From Agrypnia vestita (lineage: Eukaryota > Arthropoda > Insecta > Trichoptera > Phryganeidae): a stretch of 64,000 bases of DNA. Below are positions 54,616 through 64,000 of this stretch, in pieces. How positions within the stretch are numbered: position 1 is the stretch's first letter; each line of letters begins with the position of its first letter. The notes below the pieces were generated by a model, which saw only the letters and a list, made by a program, of their open reading frames with translations, was not told where the DNA came from and ran no database searches. The stretch covers positions 62,001 through 126,000 of the forward strand of contig JADDOH010023015.1 of NCBI GenBank assembly GCA_016648135.1, given 5' to 3'. Made by a program: the position numbers and the translations under genes.

Positions 54616-54847
54616 ATCTTCTGCGTGTAGTTTTCTGGGATAATCTGCTGTGTATACCCAACCTCTGGCCAATGTTTTGGATCCCATTGCAGGGTCCATC
54701 ACCTAAGATGATCACAACAACGTCAGCCCTAATGATGGACCCTGCAATGAGAGCCGAAACGTCGGCCAAAGAGGTCGGGTATACATGGCAGAATATTCCA
54801 GAAAACTTCACATAGAAGATATTGAAATAGGCGGTGAAAATGTTTTT
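54616..54847. mobile_element. fold-back hammerhead element with 11 bp target duplication
   Basis: aatctatttct (54605-54615) and aatctacttct (54848-54858) flank it. The inverted arms carry ribozyme-like halves: a decayed one on the minus strand (54668-54705) and a better one on the plus strand (54722-54768). Ends agree with 35985-36157. Confidence 0.75.
54722..54768 (+). ncRNA. hammerhead ribozyme-like motif, class ACGU, core mutated
   Basis: AGCC, core CUAAUGA (one change), stem II GGACCC with a damaged return strand, GAAA, ACGU, C, GGC. Probably inactive. Confidence 0.5.
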
Positions 54848-54943
54848 AATCTACTTCTTATTTGAAAGGTAACGGCGTTTAAAAGGATACATGGAATTAG
54901 AAGTGATACAGTTTATGACTAAATTTTTGTAATATTATTATTA

Positions 54944-55194
54944 AATGTGGGGTATAAAAGCAAAGGCAGCAATATCCAAAAATTATTAAAGCAGTCATCG
55001 AGGATTATTAATTAAAAATGTACTGAATTCGAGATTTTATAGAAAACCTATAAATTTACAGGAAACATGATTTAGGAAGGGATAGATAAATAAAATCTGT
55101 AATTCAGTACATTCTAAATTTGTAATCCTCTGAGATTGCATTCAAAACATTTTTTAAAATCTTTAAATATTGCTGCCTTTGCTTTTATATCCCA
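54944..55194. repeat. MITE family D, copy 2
   Basis: gtggggtataaaagcaaagg to ctttgcttttatatccca, with the tactgaattcgagatttta inner pair. Same architecture as 30669-30952. Confidence 0.75.
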
Positions 55195-55417
55195 TAAATA
55201 TATTATTGAGTGTCAATTTTACATTTTTGCGTAATGTGGTATTTTTTTTAGAAAATATTAAATGAGGTATTACTTATTACCCAGTGGCGTGCAGCGCATA
55301 CAAGCAAAAAAGATGTGCATAGTAAAGATTATGGGAAACAAATATTAATTAAATAATCCTTATCTTAAGAAAAAGTTGATTTAAAATTCTAGCCGTAATT
55401 CGTCCTACGGCTAGAAG

Positions 55418-55757
55418 TTTTATTTCCGAATTTTCTGTGCCTAACTTCATGTCAATTCTTCATTTATTTCGCCAACAAATTTGTTCGTCAAGTCGAGAAA
55501 AAAACCGTGTATTTTTAAGGCTGTGAGTTTTGTGTAATAGACAAGTAAATTTAGCGTACTTCTTCGAAAGGTCCTATGCCAGTTTTATTTCCGACTTTTC
55601 TGTGCCTAACTTCATGTCAATTGTTCATTTATTTCGCCAACCAATTTGTTCCATAGATAAAGTCAAGTCGAGAAAAAAACCGTATATATTTAAGGCTGTG
55701 AGTTTTGTGTAATAGACAAGTAAATTTAGCGTACTTTTTCGAAAGGTCCTATGCCAG
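55418..55757. repeat. 165 bp tandem duplication
   Basis: tatttccgaattttctgtgc at 55421 and tatttccgacttttctgtgc at 55586 begin two units ending in gaaaggtcctatgccag. The second has a short internal insertion. Confidence 0.85.
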
Positions 55758-56654
55758 GTGAGAACTACGCGCACGTAATTGCAGAAATGTTATTTTTTAC
55801 AATTTCCACCCAAAATTTTCGGTATAAATTCTATGTCTTTTCTATGGTGATAGATGGAATATGCAAATACAAATACCATCTGTCATCTGTCATATCATAA
55901 TGATATCATAAAATGTTTGATTTATTTTTGTGAAAAGAAACGTATATCTGAAATTAGTATTGTTCCCGATTTAATTATATATAAATCGTCTTCGAAATAT
56001 ATTGAAATTTTTTGCCGTATTAGCTATAGGTACCTATGTAAAATATTTATTTATTTAGGGAATATTGCTTACAATACTTCATTTATAGTGCAGTTATTTT
56101 TGTGGATTGAAGCTACTCAAAATAGTTCATTATATATAGTTTAAAATTTATAAAAAATGTATATACCCTTATAGGTATATGCGTATATATATATATATTT
56201 TTAATATACCTAGGTATATAGTCGGTCAAAGCATAACCTAAGTTTATACCCACTGCATGCCACATTACCCATAAAGTGTATGTTAGGTAGATGGTGTTAC
56301 ATTTTGTTGTACTACTTCCATTTTCTTCTTCTATACAGACAAATGATTTTAGGTTACTCTTTCTAGAATCCTTGGCATTATCTACTCAAATACCTTTAAA
56401 TATTTTTTATCTTTCATTCCGTGTTAATTTTTTACATTATTAGGTCGCTTTGTCGATGGGTTAATTGAATACAGAGAATATTTTGAACAAATTCATGAAA
56501 CGCCTTAAATAGCAAGTGTTTACTAGCGGACAAATGACAGAAAAATTGCGTCAAACAAGGAGCTGACTACAGAGTCTTAATGGATTCATTAAAAATTCAT
56601 TATCCATTTATTACCAATTTACTAGCCTTTTTGTATATTTTTTCATCTTTCCAG

Positions 56655-57832
56655 ATTCCTGTCCGGCTTTCTGGGATGGATGGAGTTGCTTCTTCCCTCA
56701 GCGGAAGGGTGAGGTGGCGAAGTGTGTCCAGCATTCGCCTACCCCGACACCGGTTCCGTCGGCCATGGTAAGGTCATTTTAAAGTTCTCAAATCTCTTAA
56801 ACTTCTCTTCCCGGAATGAAAGTAGTATAAAGGTATGAAATAATGTTTTGGACCATATAAAAGATGCATTGAAAGCTAAATGTCTCCAAAGAATTGTCAA
56901 GGGATTGTGGAGGTGGGAGACAAATTAAAAACCTGAAATTAATTAAAGTTTTATTATTTTACCAAAGTCACTGGAGGCGAATTTAATTGGAGCACAGTTC
57001 TTTAATTGCAGTAAAAAATGTCAACCTGGAGACGATTGAGTAGGACCTATAAGGAAGCTTTTGCTCTTAGAACGGTCCTGGGTAAGCAGTGCGTACCATT
57101 CACGATTCTTTAGTTGCATTGTTTTGTGTCTTCTATAAAGGAGTGTGTCTTTACTTTCCCTTTCTCACAGATTTTTCCCCTTCCTAATCCCACATTTTTA
57201 TTATATTGTATTTTATGTAACCATATATATTTATAATAAATTTAAAAATAAATTGGTTCTTTATGGGGAAGATGTACTCACGTACCACATCCTTCGGGGT
57301 TGATTGGCTAAAGTGGATATTGCTGCCTTTGCTTTTTGTACTGTGAGAATATTGCTGTCTTTGCTTTTCTATCCCTCACATATGTACGAACTAAAACATT
57401 GAACAAAATATTGAAAAATTCCTATTTAGGAAAAAACATAGAAACTAATCAGCCTTCCAGGCCTTCCCACCCATTCCCCAAAATATGAATATTACCTGTC
57501 TATTCCAAAAAAGCACCGTTTCCTTTTAGGATCCTGTGCAAATCGTATACACCCTCCTCTTTCCAGCTATCCAAAGCCTCTCCCTCGATAAAAATGTGCA
57601 TTATATAATATTATATTGAATGCCGTCTGTTTCAATTTTTCCATAGTTAATTTTAGAACTCTGCCCGTTCCTACGAGTATCTCACGATCCCTTCCGCTAG
57701 TAATAAAATAAAAATATTTATAAAAAATAAAAAAACATTTCAGACTTCTTCCAGAAGGAATGTTTCGGGAATGCCACATGGGATCTACCGGCCAATTACT
57801 CTACATGCAACAACATCTCCAGCCTGGCTTAA
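56655..57832 (+). CDS. secretin-family (class B) GPCR hormone-binding domain, two exons, frame-damaged
   Basis: Exon 1 (56655-56767) lies between tttccag and ATG|gtaagg. It reads SCPAFWDGWSCFFPQRKGEV and then AKC, the start of a hormone receptor domain (C-x3-W-D-G-W-x-C...G..A..C). After AAG the family-like continuation CPAFAYPDTGSVGH is found two bases out of frame, at a tgtgtcc run (56722-56727). One extra TG would explain this. Exon 2 starts after cag at 57743 and gives FFQKECFGNATWDLPANYST and then CNNISSLA, stop at 57830-57832. The CFxNxTW...YSxC piece is the end of the same domain. Phases agree only if the TG is removed. No membrane segments follow. Pseudogene, assembly error, or a truncated soluble form are all open. 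Confidence 0.6.
57040..57100. repeat. short dispersed repeat, inverted copy
   Basis: gtaggacctataaggaagct and tttgctcttagaacggtcct are the reverse complement of the sentence at 13835-13875. Lies in the intron of the GPCR-like gene. Confidence 0.45.
57316..57384. repeat. MITE family D, fragments
   Basis: Two consecutive end pieces, ggatattgctgcctttgctt and gaatattgctgtctttgctt, the second followed by ctatccctcacat. Confidence 0.6.
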
Positions 57833-57834
57833 AT

Positions 57835-59305
57835 TAAAATTTTTCAAAATTTTTTGGCCTATTAAAATTTTTGTGAAAAATATGTTAAAGCGCTGTTGTA
57901 AATTTCTTCAAGAATTTTTAAGTTTAATCTTATATAAATGTATGTTATTTATTTATTTAAGTACAAATTATAAAAGGGCGGTGCTTTATTCCGTATTATG
58001 TATTGTTAGTCAATTAAATTATTAAATATAGTATTTTCTTTATGATCATATATAAACATTACAAAAGAAGAATAATAAATAAATAAATAGGAAAAAAAAT
58101 ATTTGTCACTTATGATATAGTATTATTGTACAGGCTTTCATGTGTGAATATTTTTGCTCTTTCTTTTTGAAAATGTTTTTTTATTATATTATTTATTATT
58201 TTATTCCTTTAATTTATATTGTTTTCTACTTTATTTCATCGTAAAAATAATAATATCGATAAAATGTTGTAATTTTATATTTGCATTAAATTATACTAAA
58301 AATTATTATTTTTGTTTTTGTTTCACTGTCAGGAATCTGTTATATATTTTTTTTATCAGAAACATAATTTGATCCTCTAGAAATGGGATAAACAAAATAA
58401 GAATTTTGTGTAATTTTTTTTCATGATTTTAAATATGGATTAAATATGGCCTTGCATTTCTCAAACTGCTTGCGCTTTCATTTAAGCACGTGGGGAATGA
58501 ATAATGAAAAATACATTTTGGATTATATTTAGTTGGAACCAATACACAAGTCTAAAAGATAAAGATGATTGAAAGCATCTTGCTACTGTTGAAAACGACA
58601 AATTGTAAACTATAGTGGAAGAAAACATGCCACAAAAAAAAAAAAAAAGTTTTGTTAGAGGATCCATGTATTTCCGCGACATCTTCAACCCTTTCAATTA
58701 TTATACTAATATTTACGACAAACATTTAATAGAGCAGAAAATTTTGATAGAAGCAACAGAAAATGTCTTTAAAGATTCTTAATTTTCTTAAAAGATCTTC
58801 TTCATATAGCACAGTTTTTTTTGGGCAATACGTTAGTCGAAATATTCGCTTTTTTGAAAAAGGTACTCATGAAAAATCTAAAAAAAATTAGTTTAAAGTC
58901 CCAAGAGCACTGTAAGTTTTAAAAACGTAGATGGCAATAAAACAAAACTTGGCTTAGTCATTTAATCTATCACAGTTGTTTAGTAACCAATTATAAATAA
59001 ACACGATAAAATTATCTTTTATATAAAGGATAATTAGCAAGATAGTCCTTTATAGCACAGGTTTTTAGCTTAGTTTGAGAATTGTAAGAATATTGATGCG
59101 ACATGTATTCCATGTAGGTATCTCTATTTAAAAAAAAATAAAGCAGTTTAAAATATTTATAAATGGTAAACCAGATATTGGAATCAGATACATCCTTGTA
59201 CAGAATTGTGTGTGAGGACAGAATAGCTTGGCGCACGATCTACCCCCGCAAAGAGATTGTATAGTGGTAAATTAGCTAGTTAGCTATTTTCTCAAGCACC
59301 AACGC
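57835..59305. other. AT-rich stretch downstream of the GPCR-like exons
   Basis: No class B transmembrane exons or any other coding block recognised; frequent A and T runs. Confidence 0.4.
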
Positions 59306-59312
59306 ATTACAT

Positions 59313-59358
59313 CACCACTGATGATGAACCCTACAATGGAATACTAAACGTCAGTCAG
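59313..59358 (+). ncRNA. hammerhead ribozyme-like relic, class ACGU
   Basis: Core CUGAUGA is intact (59318-59324), but GAAA has become UAAA and stem II is reduced. ACGU, C and the AGUC return remain. Flanks resemble the right arm of 54616-54847 (aatacctcagaa, cacacggca). Confidence 0.4.
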
Positions 59359-60169
59359 AGAGTTCGGAGACACACGGCAAAATACCTCAGAAGCCTTTGC
59401 ACAAATGACTAGACATAGGATAGAATATTAGATATATTCAGATAAATGTTGTCTAGACATGAGACAAAATTTTGAAATTTGCGATGGTTGTACTCAAAAC
59501 ATAACTTCTTTGTCCATATTGAAGCACTTGAGGAATATTACATACAGGAATACAAGGAGATATTACATATCTTAATAAGTAAGTACATGAGCGCCTTTCT
59601 TCCCTCGAACACACGAGCACCGGAGAAAGTTGCATCTCAGTCACGGAGGAGGAGCTCCATGGAAAAAGATATGTCGCGGCCATTTTTCAAAAATTTTCCA
59701 AAAAATAATTATTTAATATATACCTTTTTTAATAAGCGCCAATAAAAAATTCCTTGTCAAAGAATCACCCAATTTCTACCTGAATTTTATCCTACCAAGG
59801 TGGTGTAACCCCTTCCTTAATCGCCTAAAAAAGTGTCGGATCTTACTTATATTATTAATTGATATATTACTTTGTAATGCACACACGACTATAGTTTCGA
59901 GAAGAGCAGTTCCTGTCATCATCAGGTGTAATTTATATTTAACCTACAGAAATTATAAAATATTTGAGTCGAGTAACGGGTCGCGGAGCAGTGGGGGTAA
60001 TTTTTTTGTGTGGTCTTTAAGGGGAAGATGCTGATAAATTAACTCAACGTGTTGATTACAAAATTCAATTTAGTTTAAATTAAAGTGTCAGATCTTATTT
60101 GGCTGTATAAATTAATCCATAATGTCATTGGTACTGCAAATTGTTTGACAGACAAATTATAATATTCCT

Positions 60170-60725
60170 CGGAGTAACTTTTACTCCTTGGTTCGAAGTA
60201 GACTCGACAGTGGCTCGATAATTTGGAGGCCACATGAGAGCAAGTACTCTCTTATGGTGGAAAAAGTCCAAAATAAGTTTCTGAGATATCTCTACATGAG
60301 AGAGTACGGGCATTATCCTTGGCTCTACCTAATCGAGTTTCTCCAGGATATGCTTGGCTACAATAGTGTAGAGACTAGAAGGAATATGTATTTGATTACA
60401 CATTTTTATCGATTGATACTCGGTATGATCGATAGGTAATCCTGAAATTATGTAGAGCATTGGTTTGTATATTCATGATAATTACCTTAGACATCGTCAG
60501 CATAGATTGTTTCACATTCCAATATACAGAACCAACCTGCCGATGGTTATGCCTGTTGAAAGAGCTACCGTTATGCTGAACAATATTGCATTGTGTATTT
60601 ATATATTCCATGTGTTTAAAGGGATTTTACGAAGCAGGATTTTCCCACAACTTTGGCCAGATTTTATGTTAATTAATAAATATTGTTATTTTGATAAACA
60701 TACTTTCATAATATGTATGCCTTGA
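60170..60725 (+). pseudogene. Jockey-like non-LTR retrotransposon, RT C-terminus
   Basis: The frame at 60188-60439 reads MVRSRLDSGSIIWRPHESKY, VQNKFLRYLYMREYGHYPWL and MLGYNSVETRRNMYLITHFY. The pattern LVRSxLEYxxxxWxPxxxxxxxxxExVQxKFLRxLY is the post-palm region of Jockey-clade elements in insects. After a stop, the next frame (60465-60725) continues with YRTNLPMVMPVERA and LNNIALCIYIFHV, a decayed tail. The 3' end has aattgaattgaattgag at about 60765. The RT palm is missing; 5' truncation is typical of such elements. Confidence 0.8.
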
Positions 60726-61128
60726 ACACTTAGTTTGTAATGTACATATTATTAAATAAATTTAATTGAATTGAATTGAGATACTTATTTTGTAATCGCT
60801 TACCACCAATATAGTTTTTTACGATAGTATATCTCGAATGTGCCAAAATTATAACAAAATTAATAGGGAGGTGGACGTATCCAGCAAAAATTTCTCGAAA
60901 TTCAAGAAATGTGTTTCAAGTCCTATTTTATAGAACGTTTATTTTAACACGCATAAGGTATAACCGCCAACAGGTTTTGTATGACTTATGAAAAATATAT
61001 ATTTCTCTCTCATTTGAACTACTAACGGTTCCATATAAAAGAAGAAGACAGATGATAACAGAACGGATAATCATAGCAAAGCTCTCAGCTGTTGACCTAT
61101 AGTTAAATTGTTACAATATTTACGACAT

Positions 61129-61890
61129 TCTGAAAATATAGTTAATATGTCGACACATGTATTTTTAAAATTACTCACCAAATTTCTTATATAACATATA
61201 CAGTTTTTTGATAAAACATGTCCTTGGGCTACAATGCAAACACTTTTTTTTTCATGCAATATTTTCATTATATCTTGTTAGTAAATAAACAGCCAATTAA
61301 ATAATTTTCCGTTTTTTTTTTAATTTTTGATCGGTTGGGTTTTAACTAAGATTTGTTTTCTTCGATGCAAAAAGACCTATAACAAGAAATAATGCAATAC
61401 ATCGTACGAGAACCATCCAGATTGGATTGAGAATCATTGGTCCATCTTGAATATTTTAAACAATTTTTGGTATCTTTGACGCTGTGAACCTTATCCATTA
61501 TTCTGAAATTCTGAAAAAATAGTTAATATGTCGACACATGTATTTTTAAAATTACTCAGCAAATTTCTTATATAAAATACAGTTTTTTGATAAAACATGT
61601 CCTTGGGCTACAATGCAAACACTTTCTTTTTTCATGCAATATATTGTAATGTATTTCATTATATCTTGTTTGTAAATAGACAGTCAATTAAATAGTTTTC
61701 CGTTTATTTTTAATTTTCGAGCTGTTGGGTTTTAACTAAGATTTGTTTTTCTTCGATGCAAAAAGACCTATAACAAGAAATGATGCAATACATCGTATGA
61801 GAATCACCCAGATCCTCCATTGGTCCTCTTGAATATTTTAAACAATTTTTGGTATCTTTGACGCTGTGAACCTTATCCAAATTTCGGTCA
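61129..61890. repeat. 381 bp tandem duplication within the long duplicated segment
   Basis: gttaatatgtcgacacatgt, gataaaacatgtccttgggc and gttgggttttaactaagatt each occur twice, about 381 bp apart (starts 61129 and 61510). Differences are mainly small indels and A/T run lengths. Confidence 0.85.
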
Positions 61891-63310
61891 AAAAGGTACA
61901 ATGCTTGGTGACCTCACCGATACGAAGTACATAAAAAAGATCGGTGGAGCTTATCTAATAAATACCATGTGCCCCGGAAGTCTTGCGAGATAATGTAATA
62001 ATGTGTTATAAGTCAAATACTGGTAACGAAATAAAATACTTTTATAAACAAGTAAAATAATAACCATGAAGAAATGAAAAAATCAACGGTATTCAACGAT
62101 TATAATCGTCTAAAAAAGAAAATAGCACTTTTGACAAGAACGTTTAGATTAAACAGCGTGAAGATCGGTAGGAACTGTGTAGCATCTGCTGTTTTGAAAA
62201 GAATGACAGATCAGAAATTGAGGAATGCTTTGATTATTAATATATTGAGTAATTGTATTGATTCTTTACAAATACTAATTGATCTAATTTAAAAGTGGCC
62301 ATTAATCGTAAAGTACCAGAACGCAATTCAGTGATTTTTGAAAGTCGAGAGCGAGAGGGTCTCCTTTTCACTTTTCCGAGTGTATCATCATCGTGTTTTT
62401 ATAAAGATTTTTAACAGGTTCTAAAATAGGTAATAACCAAATAATTACGAAACATTTGCAGGGTTTATCATTAGGGCTGATGTGTTGTTGATGTTATGAT
62501 TAAGTATTGGCTTGCAATACCGTGTTGTGTTAAGCACTGGTTGGCAATACCGTGTCGAAAACAGGGTATGTCTGTGTTTATGTATTCCGTGGTAACACCG
62601 TGCCGGAGACATGTCATGAGATGTCTTGTGTTACATGATTGTTATAGGTTCACTATATTTGTAATCCGCGTCGAGACCGGTTTTAAAGCGCTGCCCGGGT
62701 ACCAATAGGTTTTCATACTTTCCAAATACGTAAGTTCGAGCATACATTATTAATTTACAATTGCATCACACTTTATTGCTCTTTCTTTTTTTTTATCTAT
62801 TCACTTAAAAGTAAAGATGAATTTGATTTAAAAATAACATTTTTTATCTATTCAGTGTGACAAAATTATTTTTATTGTCGTTTATTTTTGCGGTCCCAAA
62901 CTGTGTTTATCGAAGAGATTTCAATCTATTCAAAGAAGGTACCCGCAAGTGACAACAATTGAAAAACATATCGCTAAATACCGACGAAATAATCCATCGT
63001 GATTAAAACGTAATCTTATCTTATCAGAAAGAATAATGCAGAAATTATCGATAATTTTGCTCAGATTGGCAATAATTTTGTATTTACTCGTGCGGTGCGG
63101 TAAGGTGTACACTTCATTACAATTTTTCCGTGGTTCGTTATTTTAAAGTTTATACGCTTTTGTGTTTTGAAATCCAAAAAACAGTGATGTAATTCTAAAA
63201 AAATGTTGTGTTCTTACATGTCAAGTTCCTGCCTGTGAGTTATGTTGTGACTAAGCGAATTTCATATGTTTATCGCAGTGTTATCTAGATCATTCTGTGT
63301 GACCAGTGTC
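61370..63310. repeat. long duplicated segment, copy 2 (pairs with 32060-33470)
   Basis: Blocks E (61380-62180) and F (62840-63310) appear in the same order as in copy 1. In between lie different inserts, including a fragment of a hammerhead element (62460-62490). The 72-codon reading at 62074-62292 has no recognisable domain. Confidence 0.65.
62458..62492 (-). repeat. fragment of a class ACGU hammerhead element
   Basis: The minus strand reads cacatcagccctaatgataa and then accctgc, the 5' half of the motif at 20573-20620. The GAAA half is missing. Confidence 0.45.
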
Positions 63311-63540
63311 GTCTTAAAAAATAATATAAGTTATTTGTGTGTTTATTCTAGTGTACTAGCGTAATATTTTCAATAAATTGATCTGCATTTTAAGTCTAAC
63401 CTTTATACGAGTATGTTGTGGGATTAATTCTAAAGTACCGTTAAAAATCACTTTTCAGATTTAGTATATTAAAAATTGAAATATCAAATATGATGAATTT
63501 AAATATTTGTATGTATCTACTTATATTTTATTAATTAATT

Positions 63541-63584
63541 ACACCTACATTTTTCGGAAAAAACCTTTCCATCGTCAGGGTGTT
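63541..63584 (-). ncRNA. hammerhead ribozyme-like motif at a Penelope end, class ACAUGU
   Basis: Stem I ACACC pairs with GGUGU (five pairs). Core CUGACGA (63572-63578), stem II GGAAA/UUUCC, GAAA (63552-63555), then AAUGU with one change from the palindromic ACAUGU, cleavage-site A, and the stem I return. The most complete set of helices in the window. Confidence 0.7.
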
Positions 63585-63646
63585 TTATAAATGTTAAAAT
63601 ATCATAATGAATAATGTATTTTGTTTTTCTAAATTATTTAAAAATA

Positions 63647-63907
63647 TTATTGCCGAAGTTCTTGATAACACCCAATTATTGGATTTTTTTTTAGAATTGT
63701 GCTAGTAGTTAAATTTAATTGATTATTAATAATATTTTGTTTACTATTACATGCTTTACTAATTTCTAATGATTCTAAATTATTCGGTTTCAAACCAAAA
63801 TTATTTATGTGTAAAATAGAAAGTCCTAAATTTTTATAAAAACCGTGATTATTTTCTAATAAATGATTTGAAAATTCACAAAAAACATGATTATTCAGAC
63901 ATCTCAA
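63647..63907 (-). pseudogene. Penelope-like element protein, C-terminal fragment
   Basis: Eighty-six codons: residues 9-30 read FCEFSNHLLENNHGFYKN and then LGLSILHINN, followed by NNLESLEISKACN. This matches copies 1 and 2 and the recalled tail of arthropod PLE proteins after the GIY-YIG endonuclease (HLxxxxHS...LxIL...xKxxxLExLEI). The reading ends shortly before the hammerhead motif downstream. RT and most of the endonuclease are missing, so it is non-functional. Confidence 0.65.
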
Positions 63908-64000
63908 ATTAAATACACTTGTAGGTGTAATTAATTAATAAAATGTAAGTAGATACATACAAACAATAAAATCAATTTTTAAAAATGTTAATCTACAAAG

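Larger units (their letters stand above)
63507..63962 (-). mobile_element. Penelope-like element remnant with inverted ends (copy 3)
   Basis: About 45 bases at the left (tatctacttatattttatta then attaattacacctacat) are inverted at the right end (63914-63962). Between them lie, on the minus strand, a C-terminal coding remnant and then a hammerhead-like motif whose cleavage product would start exactly at the inverted repeat. Best-preserved PLE copy in the window, although it has no RT. Confidence 0.7.

Overview
This window is nuclear DNA of an animal, almost certainly an arthropod and probably an insect. It is AT-rich, has spliced genes with GT-AG introns and insect-type start contexts, and is dominated by old, nested transposable elements. 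Nothing looks bacterial: there are no operons, ribosome binding sites, CRISPR arrays or riboswitches. The order of insect cannot be settled from the sequence alone.

Host genes are few. (1) Minus strand 645-2112: the first four coding exons of S-adenosylmethionine synthetase, with perfect splice phases; the rest of the gene lies beyond base 1. (2) Plus strand 47942-52648: three candidate exons of an unrecognised, apparently secreted or extracellular protein, with a broken copy of the middle exon just upstream. (3) Plus strand 56655-57832: two exons with the Cys/Trp/Asp pattern of the hormone-binding domain of a secretin-family (class B) GPCR. A probable two-base TG insertion breaks the frame, and an in-frame stop follows the last conserved Cys.

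Mobile elements fill much of the rest. Penelope-like element (PLE) C-terminal (GIY-YIG region) remnants lie at 1-430, 26770-27118 and 63507-63962. Non-LTR retrotransposon remnants lie at 13270, 14210-15480 (R1-like, minus), 19840-22455 (APE endonuclease plus RT), 42830-43395, 45420-46090 (minus) and 60170-60725. PIF/Harbinger-like elements with TTA target duplications lie at 9002-10099/10165-11191 (a 2.15 kb palindrome), 23891-24653 and 52981-54064; at least two of the three loci encode a MADF domain. A hAT remnant is at 38381-39082, a pogo-like remnant with a PHD-type finger at about 41795-43770, a mariner-type MITE at 40132-40554, and many unnamed MITEs, tRNA-derived SINE heads, tandem repeats and hairpins are scattered throughout.

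The most interesting theme is a dense set of hammerhead-ribozyme-like motifs (core CUGANGA - stem II - GAAA) at about a dozen places. Nearly all share a very short, loopless, self-complementary stem III (ACGU, ACCGGU or ACAUGU). Many sit in small fold-back elements with 10-11 bp target duplications, and one is fused to a PLE remnant. This matches the known link between PLEs/retrozymes and dimer-type hammerheads. The three stem III classes side by side, and the head-to-head fold-back arrangement, deserve follow-up.
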